Assembly (NCBI RefSeq): GCF_023540835.1
Contig: NZ_JALKCU010000006.1
Coordinates: 60,379-124,378, forward strand
Length of the DNA: 64,000 nt
Direction: 5' to 3'
From: Marivivens geojensis
GTDB lineage: Bacteria; Pseudomonadota; Alphaproteobacteria; Rhodobacterales; Rhodobacteraceae
Within the stretch, counting starts at the first letter, position 1, and each line of letters begins with the position of its first letter. Positions 17,843-25,507 of this stretch are shown one piece after another. The notes under the pieces were generated by a model that ran no database searches, was not told where the DNA came from, and worked only from the letters and a program-made list of their open reading frames with translations. Made by a program: the position numbers and the translations under genes.

Positions 17843-18490
17843 TTAAACAGCTACGAATTTCTTGGACGCAGGGTCATAGGCATCCAACGTGCCGTCACCG
17901 ATATTATTCCAAAGACCGTGCAACGTCAGCATATCGTCATCGAGAGCCTTCTTCACAAACGGGAAGGTCGCGAGGTTTTCCAAACTAACCAGAACGGCCT
18001 CTTTTTCAAGCGCCGTAGTGCGATCTTCGTCTGGCAATTCGCGAACACGCTCAAAGCCGGGGCGCAACAGGTTTAGCCAAGTGCCCACGAAAGACGTTTT
18101 GTCTTCAAGTTCAGGCGCATGCCCCATGCACATCGCTTCGCATCCAGCCACACCACCGCATTGGGAATGACCCAAAACGATTACATGCGCGACTTTCAGC
18201 GTTGTCACAGCATATTCGACCGCGGCGGACGTACCGTGGTGATCGCCATCGGGATTATACGGCGGGACAAGGTTTGCGATATTTCGGTGGATAAAGAACT
18301 CGCCTGAATCCGCACCGAAGATCGACGTCACGTGAACGCGGCTATCACAGCACGAGATGACCATGGCTCGCGGGCGCTGACCTTCATCAGCCAGTCGCCG
18401 ATACCACGCACGGTTTTCGGTGTAGGAGGTCGCTTTCCAACCTTGGTAGCGGCGCACCAAGTAATCCGGCAGTGGTCGAACGAATTCCAT
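17843..18490 (-). CDS. beta-class carbonic anhydrase
   Basis: A 215-aa zinc enzyme interconverting CO2 and bicarbonate. The zinc-site motif CCDSR (47-51) with its Asp-Arg dyad, and H108 and C111 in GHSQCGG, are complete, so it should be active. The N-terminal FVRPLPDYLVRRYQGWK and the C-terminal WNNIGDGTLDAYDP stretch are typical of proteobacterial members. ATG 18490 follows GGGAGAAAAG; a longer frame to 18550 lacks a ribosome site. The gene is transcribed alone. Confidence 0.93.
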   Translation of the reverse strand: MEFVRPLPDYLVRRYQGWKATSYTENRAWYRRLADEGQRPRAMVISCCDSRVHVTSIFGADSGEFFIHRNIANLVPPYNPDGDHHGTSAAVEYAVTTLKVAHVIVLGHSQCGGVAGCEAMCMGHAPELEDKTSFVGTWLNLLRPGFERVRELPDEDRTTALEKEAVLVSLENLATFPFVKKALDDDMLTLHGLWNNIGDGTLDAYDPASKKFVAV

Positions 18491-18602
18491 CTTTTCTCCC
18501 TTTCTGAACGGTTTCACAAATAGGCGGCATTTTCCCGAATTTCGAGACATTTTTCATTCTGCTGTAAACCAGTTGCCAATCGCCTCTGGGTAAACCAGAC
18601 CC

Positions 18603-19031
18603 ATGCAAGATCCGTTTTCATATAGGCTTGATGCCATGCCGAGGTCACAGCGCGTTGTACGCCTTGTGCCACGACACCAATGTTTCCCTGTCACCCTAAC
18701 ACTTGATCGCATTTTGCGGGATTGCGACGATGACAAGGCCGAAGCCAAGTTGATTGAAACATTTGAACATCTAGATCGGCTCCTTGTTTCAATTGAGAAA
18801 TTTCACAAGGCGGGCGCGTATGTGGCCTTGCCGAACCTAGCAAACGTTTTAGCTAAACGCCTCACAGAAATCGGACTTGGGGACGCCGCTATGATGGCCG
18901 GTCACATTGCAGAATGCGCACGTCGGCCAGATGTGATCGCGCTCAGCGCCGTAATCGCGCGGCTGGAACGAACTGTCCAATTTGCAGCACACAGCATATT
19001 TGGAGAGGTCATGGGACCAAAGCAGCCTTGA
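18603..19031 (+). CDS. conserved hypothetical protein, mostly helical
   Basis: A 142-aa protein that I do not recognise. It has no signal peptide or membrane helix. The middle (about residues 45-115) is predicted helical, with leucine-rich segments FEHLDRLLVSIEKF and LANVLAKRLTEIGLGDAAMM and a later DVIALSAVIARLERTVQFAA; a four-helix bundle is possible. The first ATG has a poor ribosome site; ATG 18636 (MPRSQRVVRL), after AGG, is an alternative start. It lies 49 bases before the M17 peptidase gene and may share its transcript. Confidence 0.6.
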   Translation: MQDPFSYRLDAMPRSQRVVRLVPRHQCFPVTLTLDRILRDCDDDKAEAKLIETFEHLDRLLVSIEKFHKAGAYVALPNLANVLAKRLTEIGLGDAAMMAGHIAECARRPDVIALSAVIARLERTVQFAAHSIFGEVMGPKQP

Positions 19032-19080
19032 TACCGCAACGGACTCAGATAATGTCATCTAAAATTTTAGGAGATGCATC

Positions 19081-20451
19081 TTGACCCTTTCGCGAACAGA
19101 CTCGCACCCAATTCCCACATGGGTGGTATCGCCAGAAAGTTGGACAAGTTTTTCTGCCAACCTGTCGCCAGTCGCTCTCAATTGGGCAACTCAGCACGGG
19201 TTTAATGGAGGCGCAGGTCAAGCCGTCATCGTCCCGAACGAACATGGCGAAATCAACCTCGCGCTTCTTGGAGCCGGGGATGAGAAAGCGAAGTCTCGAC
19301 AGCGTTTTATCGTCGGTGCTGCTGCGGCCAAACTGCCCAAAGGCACCTACAGTCTCGAAGGCCTCGATGGCGACGAACTGTTTGAAGCCGCACTAGCATG
19401 GGAACTTGAGGCATATCGCTTTAGCCGCTACCGGACTCAATCCGAAATGCCAGCACTTCTTGCACCGAACGAAGCGATAGATGGCACAAGACTAGCCGCT
19501 TTTGTGAATGCGGAATATCTCATGCGCGACCTCATCAACACCCCAGCGAGCGACATGGGGCCCGAGGAACTGGAGCAAGCCACACGCGATCTCGCTCATA
19601 AATTCGGTGCCCGTGTCCAGTCCGTCATCGGGGACGACCTCCTGACCGAGAATTTCCCACTGATCCATGCCGTTGGACGAGCCTCGCCCCGTTCGCCACG
19701 TTTGATAGAGATGAATTGGGGCACTAAGGGTCCTCGCCTAACTCTGGTTGGCAAAGGTGTCTGCTTTGATACGGGAGGGCTCGACATCAAACCTTCTGCA
19801 TCGATGGGATTGATGAAAAAGGACATGGGCGGTGCAGCAACCGTACTGGGCCTCGCCTACATGATTATGTCGCTAAATATGCCTCTACAGCTACGGGTCC
19901 TGATCCCCGCTGTCGAGAACTCGGTCGCAGGCAACGCATTCCGCCCACAAGACGTCCTGCAAAGCCGCAAAGGGCTCAGCGTTGAGATCAACAACACCGA
20001 CGCCGAAGGTCGCTTGGTGTTGGCCGATGCACTCGCATATGCGGCGGAAGACGAACCCGATTTCCTTGTGTCGATGGCCACACTTACTGGTGCCGCACGG
20101 GTCGCTGTTGGTCCAGACCTCGCGCCGTTCTATACCGATGACGACGCGGCGGCGGACGCACTAACCCGTGGTGGCAAGGCGATGTTTGACCCCGTTTGGC
20201 GGATGCCATTTCATGCGCCGTATGAAGCGCTGATCGAACCAGCGATCGCAGATTTGGACAACGCCCCATCGGGTGGCATGGCCGGATCGATCACAGCGGC
20301 ATTGTTCCTACGTCGGTTTGCAAGCCCCGCGTACATGCACTTCGACATCTATGGATGGCAACCAACCGCAGCGCCAGGACGGCCCAAAGGTGGTGCAGGC
20401 CAAGGCGCGCGGGCGTTGCTACACGCATTGAACGATATTCTGGACCTCTGA
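19081..20451 (+). CDS. M17-family leucyl aminopeptidase
   Basis: A 456-aa two-metal aminopeptidase. The catalytic domain from about residue 150 carries GKGVCFDTGGLDIKP (metal-binding Lys and Asp), KKDMGGAA and the signature NTDAEGRL (305-312) with its Asp and Glu ligands. The N-terminal regulatory domain is shorter than in PepA, so this belongs to the PepB-like or short subfamily. Translation appears to start at TTG 19081, eight bases after AGGAG; no ATG in frame fits. The NlpC/P60 gene begins one base after the stop, so the two form an operon. Confidence 0.9.
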   Translation: MTLSRTDSHPIPTWVVSPESWTSFSANLSPVALNWATQHGFNGGAGQAVIVPNEHGEINLALLGAGDEKAKSRQRFIVGAAAAKLPKGTYSLEGLDGDELFEAALAWELEAYRFSRYRTQSEMPALLAPNEAIDGTRLAAFVNAEYLMRDLINTPASDMGPEELEQATRDLAHKFGARVQSVIGDDLLTENFPLIHAVGRASPRSPRLIEMNWGTKGPRLTLVGKGVCFDTGGLDIKPSASMGLMKKDMGGAATVLGLAYMIMSLNMPLQLRVLIPAVENSVAGNAFRPQDVLQSRKGLSVEINNTDAEGRLVLADALAYAAEDEPDFLVSMATLTGAARVAVGPDLAPFYTDDDAAADALTRGGKAMFDPVWRMPFHAPYEALIEPAIADLDNAPSGGMAGSITAALFLRRFASPAYMHFDIYGWQPTAAPGRPKGGAGQGARALLHALNDILDL

Positions 20452-20452
20452 C

Positions 20453-21256
20453 ATGTCAGACCGCCGCACGACTGCCGTGAATGAGCGCGTGGCAGCGTCC
20501 CATTTGCTCGGCACCGTTCAAGCGCCAGCGTTCGTCGATGGTGAAACCTCTTATGTCCAGCGCCCCGTTGTTGACCTTTTGGACATTCCGGGGGGCAAGC
20601 GGGATCGGCAGCTTTTGGCTGGTGCAAAGGTCACAGTTTATGAAGATTTGCACGGCTGGTCGTTCGTTCAGTCCGCACTCGACGGCTACGTCGGCTACGT
20701 CCTTAGCTCTGCGTTAAACCAAATATGGCGACCGACACATCGCATTGTGACGAGATCGACCCACGCCTATCGTGACGCAAATATGAAATCGGCGGATCTC
20801 CACCGTCTATCATTGGGCGCCGAGGTCCCTGTTGAAAGCATTGACGGTGAGTTCGCCGATACACCCCTCGGCTATATCCCTTCCTCGCATTTGCGACCCT
20901 GCAGCGAATTTGAAACTGACACCATTGCCATAGCAGCGCGACTTCTCGGAACGCCCTATCTATGGGGTGGTAATTCTGCGGACGGGATCGATTGTTCGGG
21001 CCTCGTTCAAATGGCTCATCGGCTATGCGGACTGCCCTGCCCTGCTGATAGTGACCAGCAACAGGCCGCAATGGGAATGTCGGTCGATGACGCTCCACAA
21101 AAAGGCGACCTATTTTTCTGGCCCGGCCACGTGGCTCTGGTCGCGGACCCTCAACGGATCATCCACGCAAACGCCCATCACATGGCTGTTTCCTATGAAC
21201 CGATCAAAGATGCCCTAGAACGGATCGGGCCTGTGACTGCGCATAAACGGTTGTAA
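20453..21256 (+). CDS. NlpC/P60 family cysteine peptidase with SH3-like domains
   Basis: A 267-aa cell-wall endopeptidase, probably cutting gamma-D-glutamyl-diaminopimelate links. Two bacterial SH3-like segments (about residues 50-90 and 95-150) precede the NlpC/P60 domain. The catalytic Cys is C181 in GIDCSGLVQ, the His is H226 in GHVALV, and H238 or H242 can be the third residue. YLWGGNSADG just before the Cys is the family's hallmark. No signal peptide is apparent, so export or a recycling role in the cytosol is open. It is coupled to the upstream aminopeptidase, which suggests joint peptide processing. Confidence 0.88.
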   Translation: MSDRRTTAVNERVAASHLLGTVQAPAFVDGETSYVQRPVVDLLDIPGGKRDRQLLAGAKVTVYEDLHGWSFVQSALDGYVGYVLSSALNQIWRPTHRIVTRSTHAYRDANMKSADLHRLSLGAEVPVESIDGEFADTPLGYIPSSHLRPCSEFETDTIAIAARLLGTPYLWGGNSADGIDCSGLVQMAHRLCGLPCPADSDQQQAAMGMSVDDAPQKGDLFFWPGHVALVADPQRIIHANAHHMAVSYEPIKDALERIGPVTAHKRL

Positions 21257-21595
21257 TCAGTCAACCGCTCGGATCAACTTCCGCTCGAGCACGGACAAAA
21301 CGGCTTTCAGGTCGTTTCCGCGTTTCAGTACTTGTCCCTCCGCACCAATGACGGCGTATTGGCCTTGCTTCAAACGAAGCTTTGGCCGTTTTTCAATACG
21401 ATACAGGGGATGCTCTGCCGTGCGCCGGAAAACAGAAAATATCGCGACTTCTCGTAGGCACGACAGCCCATAGTCCCGCCATTCACCGGCTGCTACGAAC
21501 CGACCATATAACCCGAGGATCGGCGCAAGCTCCGTGCGGTGGAAGGCAACCTGCTCTGGCTGCGCGGTAAAAGACGTGGGTATTTGTATCGTCAT
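21257..21595 (-). CDS. DUF2794 domain-containing protein
   Basis: A 112-aa protein found throughout alphaproteobacteria, function unknown. The family's core is plain: VAFHRTELAPILGLYGRFVA, GEWRDYGLSCLREVAIFSVFRR, EHPLYRIEKRPKL and GQVLKRGNDLKAVL. It is a soluble alpha/beta protein with no signal peptide. ATG 21595 (MTIQIP) gives the usual N-terminus; a TTG 36 bases earlier with AAGG upstream is a possible alternative. Confidence 0.85.
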   Translation of the reverse strand: MTIQIPTSFTAQPEQVAFHRTELAPILGLYGRFVAAGEWRDYGLSCLREVAIFSVFRRTAEHPLYRIEKRPKLRLKQGQYAVIGAEGQVLKRGNDLKAVLSVLERKLIRAVD

Positions 21596-21730
21596 AACGT
21601 TAAGATTTGCTGCAATTTCGTTACAAATCAAGCATGCCTTGATATTGCCCAGAAATTACCCCGCAAAGGCCCTCGACCAGCACAAGTCGCGCCGCAATCA
21701 TTGCGCATAACCAACTTATGCAAAGTGCTA

Positions 21731-21820
21731 CGACGCGGCGATGTTTAGCCCCCACCCAGTTCGCCGCGTCGGACACATTGCGAAGAATAGGACCCCGCAT
21801 CCCCAAGATGCGGGGTTTCC
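21731..21820 (+). ncRNA. candidate small RNA with two hairpins
   Basis: An 11-bp perfect stem (CGACGCGGCGA 21731-21741 with TCGCCGCGTCG 21761-21771) encloses a C-rich loop. It is followed by a second hairpin (ACCCCGCATC 21792-21801 with GATGCGGGGT 21807-21816) and a broken T run. The layout fits a short terminated transcript on the plus strand. The second stem may only be a two-way terminator for the lipoprotein gene that ends 21 bases away. Confidence 0.35.
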
Positions 21821-21836
21821 TGTTGTTTCGAACTGC

Positions 21837-22145
21837 CTACCCACAGAAGATGCGGGTCAGTGTGCCGTCCTCGCCGACCTGGAAATTCAGACGCTCTGCG
21901 CGATAATCCATCGTCATTATAGAATTTGGACGCAACACGCGAACCTGCCGTAGGATCAATACACCCTCAAGCACCGTCGCATCGCGTCCGATCAGACCGC
22001 CATACTGAGCGCCACCACAAGTATCTTGGGCTACATCTGGGAGGACTGGTAGTTTAGATGTACCAACGTCCTGACAAGCCGAAAGAAACATTGAGGACAC
22101 AACAATAGAAAAAACCAATCGGGTCATTTTTGTCATTTTCATCAT
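21837..22145 (-). CDS. lipoprotein resembling peptidase inhibitor I78 family
   Basis: A 102-aa secreted lipoprotein: a signal peptide with lipobox LSAC (lipidated Cys near residue 24), then a short domain. The domain begins DTCGGAQYGGLIGRD and ends in LNFQVGEDGTLTRIFCG, the pattern of I78 (elastase-inhibitor-like) proteins, with two Cys that can pair. The likely role is periplasmic protease inhibition, inferred from the family. Several starting Met codons are close together (MMKMTKMTR), so the exact start is uncertain. Confidence 0.78.
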   Translation of the reverse strand: MMKMTKMTRLVFSIVVSSMFLSACQDVGTSKLPVLPDVAQDTCGGAQYGGLIGRDATVLEGVLILRQVRVLRPNSIMTMDYRAERLNFQVGEDGTLTRIFCG

Positions 22146-22252
22146 CTAGTTCACTTCAATCATCCACATCCACATTCGAACCGAAAAAATACCGTTGAAT
22201 AGGACTTTAGCATCGTTCACCTTTGCGGAAATTGCAAAAAGGGAGGTTTCGC

Positions 22253-23365
22253 ATGCGCACCCGTGCAGCAGTTGCCGTAGAAGCCGGCAAACCACTAGAA
22301 ATCATGGAAGTGAACCTCGAAGGCCCGAAAGCGGGCGAGGTCCTGATCGAAGTCAAAGCGACAGGCATTTGTCACACTGACGAATTCACGCTTTCTGGCG
22401 CGGACCCAGAGGGTCTGTTCCCTGCCATTCTCGGCCACGAGGGCGCCGGTGTCGTTCTCGAAGTCGGTCCGGGCGTGACCAGCCTCAAACCTGGTGACCA
22501 TGTTATTCCACTCTACACGCCGGAATGTCGCGAGTGCGAATACTGCCTCAATCCAAAGACCAACCTATGCCAATCGATCCGGTCGACCCAAGGTCAGGGC
22601 CTCATGCCGGACGGTACATCGCGGTTCTCGATGCTCGATGGCACCCCGATCCTGCACTACATGGGTTGCTCGACCTTCTCGAACCACACTGTTCTGCCTG
22701 AAATCGCTTTGGCGAAAGTTCGTCCCGATGCGCCGTTCGACAAAATTTGCTACATCGGCTGTGGCGTCACGACGGGTATCGGCGCGGTTATCAACACCGC
22801 AAAAGTCGAAATCGGCAGCCGTGCGATCGTCTTTGGTCTAGGCGGTATCGGCCTCAACGTAATTCAGGGCCTCCGTCTTGCAGGCGCGGACCAGATCGTA
22901 GGCGTTGATCTAAACCCCGACAAAGTGCCCATGGCGACCCGCTTTGGCATGACTGACTTCGTGAACCCTACAGAGGTTGAAGGTGATCTGGTGGCCTACC
23001 TCGTTGCGCTGACCAAAGGTGGCGCGGACTACACGTTTGACGCAACGGGCAACGTGAACGTAATGCGCACAGCACTGGAATCGGCGCACAAGGGCTGGGG
23101 TGAATCGATCATCATCGGCGTGGCACCTGCTGGCGCAGAGATCAGCACACGTCCGTTCCAGCTTGTCACTGGTCGTAGCTGGCGCGGAACGGCATTTGGT
23201 GGGGCTCGTGGCCGTACTGACGTACCAAAAATCGTCGATTGGTACATGGACGGCAAGATCGAGATCGATCCGATGATCACCCACACGATGCCACTCGAAG
23301 ACATCAACAAAGGCTTCGACCTCATGCATGCGGGTGAATCGATCCGTTCGGTTGTGATCTTCTAA
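22253..23365 (+). CDS. S-(hydroxymethyl)glutathione dehydrogenase / class III alcohol dehydrogenase
   Basis: A 370-aa zinc enzyme that oxidises the formaldehyde-glutathione adduct with NAD+ and can also reduce S-nitrosoglutathione. The catalytic zinc ligands are in GICHTDE and GHEGAG, and a third Cys is in [11 protein letters not shown]. The structural zinc set is the four Cys of [15 protein letters not shown]. The NAD fold reads [13 protein letters not shown]. The class III marker residues in the DGTSRFS and STFSNHTVL segments are present. ATG 22253 follows GGGAGG. It lies alone between the I78 gene and a terminator. Confidence 0.93.
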   Translation: MRTRAAVAVEAGKPLEIMEVNLEGPKAGEVLIEVKATGICHTDEFTLSGADPEGLFPAILGHEGAGVVLEVGPGVTSLKPGDHVIPLYTPECRECEYCLNPKTNLCQSIRSTQGQGLMPDGTSRFSMLDGTPILHYMGCSTFSNHTVLPEIALAKVRPDAPFDKICYIGCGVTTGIGAVINTAKVEIGSRAIVFGLGGIGLNVIQGLRLAGADQIVGVDLNPDKVPMATRFGMTDFVNPTEVEGDLVAYLVALTKGGADYTFDATGNVNVMRTALESAHKGWGESIIIGVAPAGAEISTRPFQLVTGRSWRGTAFGGARGRTDVPKIVDWYMDGKIEIDPMITHTMPLEDINKGFDLMHAGESIRSVVIF

Positions 23366-23370
23366 AACAC

Positions 23371-23397
23371 AAAAGCCCCGCTGCTAGCGGGGCTTTT
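23371..23397. terminator. bidirectional terminator between formaldehyde dehydrogenase and tetR genes
   Basis: AAAAGCCCCGCT (23371-23382) and AGCGGGGCTTTT (23386-23397) pair perfectly around a 3-base loop. It ends the plus-strand dehydrogenase gene and lies 20 bases past the end of the minus-strand tetR gene. Confidence 0.85.
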
Positions 23398-23416
23398 CAT
23401 TTGTTCTATTGGCGAT

Positions 23417-24034
23417 CTAGGCCCCGTAGCGGGCCATGAACATTTCAACGGCTCCTTCGACGACACGCGCCTTGTCAGCCTCAGCGACAGGGACCTCGTG
23501 CAGGAACATCACCCGATCCATCAGTTCAACTTTGCATAGGGCCTGAAACTGATCAGCAGCCAGCTCAAAATCTTGGATCTTTAGTTCACCGCGCTCAACG
23601 TACTGTTTTAGAAAATAAACAATGCGGGAACGAACCAGCGCTGGGCCGCATTCGTAAAACTGGCGACCAACTTCGGGAAAACGCTCGGATTCAGCCATGC
23701 ACATCCGATACATGCGCGTGTTGAACGTTTGAGACATGATGTTAAGCATCTCATACCCAGCAAAGCGCAAAACGTCGCGTGCAGGCAAAGAAACGTTCAC
23801 TTTGGCTGTCGCGGTATCAGCCTGAACCGCGCATTCGTTCCGCGCAACTTCCATGAAAAGTAGGCGTTTGTCAGGAAAATAGCTGTATAGCGTTGCCTTG
23901 GACACGCCTGCGGCTTTCGCGATGTCATCCACGCTTGCGCCGTCAAAGCCGTCTTTGAGGAATATCTCGCGGGCACCTTCAAGGACCTGCTCGAACTTAC
24001 GTCCTCGTTTAATTTCCTGACTGTCGTCGGGCAT
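23417..24034 (-). CDS. TetR-family transcriptional regulator
   Basis: A 205-aa repressor. The helix-turn-helix occupies about residues 15-60, with GASVDDIAKAAGVSKATLYSYFPDK matching the family signature over its full length. The C-terminal ligand domain resembles the TetR_C group seen with envelope or solvent stress regulators (RMYRMCMAESERFPE). ATG 24034 follows GGAGG. An inverted repeat directly upstream (24046-24080) is a probable auto-operator, and a related repeat lies in front of the small exported protein and mbfA. The ligand is unknown. Confidence 0.88.
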   Translation of the reverse strand: MPDDSQEIKRGRKFEQVLEGAREIFLKDGFDGASVDDIAKAAGVSKATLYSYFPDKRLLFMEVARNECAVQADTATAKVNVSLPARDVLRFAGYEMLNIMSQTFNTRMYRMCMAESERFPEVGRQFYECGPALVRSRIVYFLKQYVERGELKIQDFELAADQFQALCKVELMDRVMFLHEVPVAEADKARVVEGAVEMFMARYGA

Positions 24035-24045
24035 GATGCCTCCGT

Positions 24046-24080
24046 CTGAACCGAGTTATATTATAAACCGCTCGGTTCAG
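24046..24080. promoter_or_regulatory. inverted repeat, probable TetR auto-operator
   Basis: CTGAACCGAG (24046-24055) and CTCGGTTCAG (24071-24080) are perfect inverted 10-mers with a 15-base AT-rich spacer resembling a -10 region. They lie 12-46 bases before the tetR start. Confidence 0.6.
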
Positions 24081-24098
24081 ATCAAACAAGGCATCGCC

Positions 24099-24278
24099 TT
24101 ATTCTTGATCGCAAACGCCAGCTTGCAACGAAGTGGCATCAAAACAACCTTGTGTCGTTTCTGGCTCAGGGTTCTGCGGCCACGTCAGGTTCGGGAATTG
24201 CATCGGTCCACCCATCGCCAAAACAGGCGAAGAGACGAGCATGAATGTAGCAGCGGCAAGGGCAGGAAGGAGTTTCAT
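24099..24278 (-). CDS. small exported protein of unknown function
   Basis: A 59-aa protein with a clear signal peptide (MKLLPALAAATFMLVSSPVLA, cut after about residue 21) leaving a 38-residue proline-rich peptide that contains two Cys (QGCFDAT and AGVCDQE) able to form a disulfide. ATG 24278 follows GAGG at six bases, which supports translation. It lies directly upstream of tetR on the same strand and downstream of a long inverted repeat (24312-24364), suggesting TetR control. No family is recognised. Confidence 0.7.
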   Translation of the reverse strand: MKLLPALAAATFMLVSSPVLAMGGPMQFPNLTWPQNPEPETTQGCFDATSLQAGVCDQE

Positions 24279-24311
24279 ATCAGACCTCATAAGTAGGATG
24301 AGTCGATTTCT

Positions 24312-24364
24312 AAACTAAACTGTTTGGTTTTGTAAATACAAAATTAAACCGATCAGTTTAGTTT
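24312..24364. promoter_or_regulatory. long inverted repeat in the divergent promoter region of the small exported protein and mbfA
   Basis: AAACTAAACTG (24312-24322) and CAGTTTAGTTT (24354-24364) are perfect inverted 11-mers. The adjoining AAACCGATCAGTTTAG resembles AAACCGCTCGGTTCAG at the tetR operator (13 of 16 positions), so the same regulator may bind both. Confidence 0.55.
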
Positions 24365-24439
24365 CATGCGGCAACTGGTCTACGTTGCACCGGCCTCAGA
24401 AAGGACTAGGGTGGCCTTAATCAGAAAATGGAGCGCTCA

Positions 24440-25417
24440 ATGATCCCCGGTTTTTCAAGCCGACGCCGCTTTTCCGACCTCACAGAGCAAGAAATTCTGG
24501 CCCTCGCCATCTCCTCGGAAGAGGATGATGCGCAGATTTATCGCATGTATGCCGAACGGCTGCGGACCGACTTTCCTGCCTCTGCCGCGATCTTTGATGG
24601 CATGGCCGCAGAAGAAGATGACCACCGTCGTCGGTTGATCGACGAACATGAACGTCGGTTTGGCGGTGTGATCCCGCTCATCCGTCGCGAACATGTGTCA
24701 GGATATTACGCTCGTCGCCCGATTTGGTTGGTCGAAAACCTCGGCGTCGAAACCATGCGGTCAGAAGCGGCCGCAATGGAGAAGCAAGCCGAACGTTTTT
24801 ACCTCGCGGCGGCCAAGCGCACCTCGGATGTAGGAACACGCAAATTGCTGGGAGATCTCGCCGCGGCCGAGGCCAATCACGCAGAGTCGGCAGTCACGCT
24901 TGAACAAACTCACCTGACGGAAACCACGCGCGACGAAGAAGCAGACGAAGCCCACCGCCAGTTCGTTCTTACTTGGGTTCAGCCTGGTCTAGCGGGTCTT
25001 ATGGACGGCTCTGTTTCGACCCTCGCCCCGATTTTTGCGACTGCTTTTGCGACACAGAACACGCACACGACATTCCTCGTTGGCCTAGCAGCATCAATCG
25101 GTGCCGGTATCTCGATGGGCTTTACCGAGGCCGCATCGGATGACGGTCAAATCTCGGGCCGAGGTTCTCCGGTGAAACGCGGGATTGCCGCTGGCGTTAT
25201 GACTACGTTGGGCGGTCTGGGGCACGCGCTCCCGTATTTGATCCCACATTTCTGGACCGCAACGATGATCGCCTTCGCCGTGGTCTTTGTTGAACTGTGG
25301 GCCATCGTTTGGATTCAGAACCGCTACATGGACACGCCGTTCTTGCGAGCTGCATTCCAAGTGGTTCTCGGTGGTGCGCTCGTGTTTGCAGCAGGAGCTT
25401 TGATCGGCGCGGGATAG
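24440..25417 (+). CDS. mbfA: membrane-bound ferritin-like iron exporter MbfA
   Basis: A 325-aa inner-membrane protein that exports Fe2+ and protects against peroxide and iron stress. The N-terminal ferritin-like domain (about residues 8-160) has the di-iron pattern of repeated E and ExxH: EEDDAQIYR, EEDDHRRR, EKQAERFY and EANHAES. The C-terminal VIT1-like domain (about 185-325) has DGSVSTLAP and FTEAASDDG with several helices. ATG 24440 (MIPGFSS) follows GGAG; ATG 24428 lacks a site. In relatives Irr represses it; here the upstream repeat 24312-24364 suggests another regulator, possibly the neighbouring TetR. Confidence 0.88.
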   Translation: MIPGFSSRRRFSDLTEQEILALAISSEEDDAQIYRMYAERLRTDFPASAAIFDGMAAEEDDHRRRLIDEHERRFGGVIPLIRREHVSGYYARRPIWLVENLGVETMRSEAAAMEKQAERFYLAAAKRTSDVGTRKLLGDLAAAEANHAESAVTLEQTHLTETTRDEEADEAHRQFVLTWVQPGLAGLMDGSVSTLAPIFATAFATQNTHTTFLVGLAASIGAGISMGFTEAASDDGQISGRGSPVKRGIAAGVMTTLGGLGHALPYLIPHFWTATMIAFAVVFVELWAIVWIQNRYMDTPFLRAAFQVVLGGALVFAAGALIGAG

Positions 25418-25507
25418 ATCACGCCGAATTTTGTCGATCATAGCGGCGAGGGCTGTTCCTTGGCTTTAGGGGACGTTAAGACGAAGCCGAACCCAGAGGA
25501 GCATATC

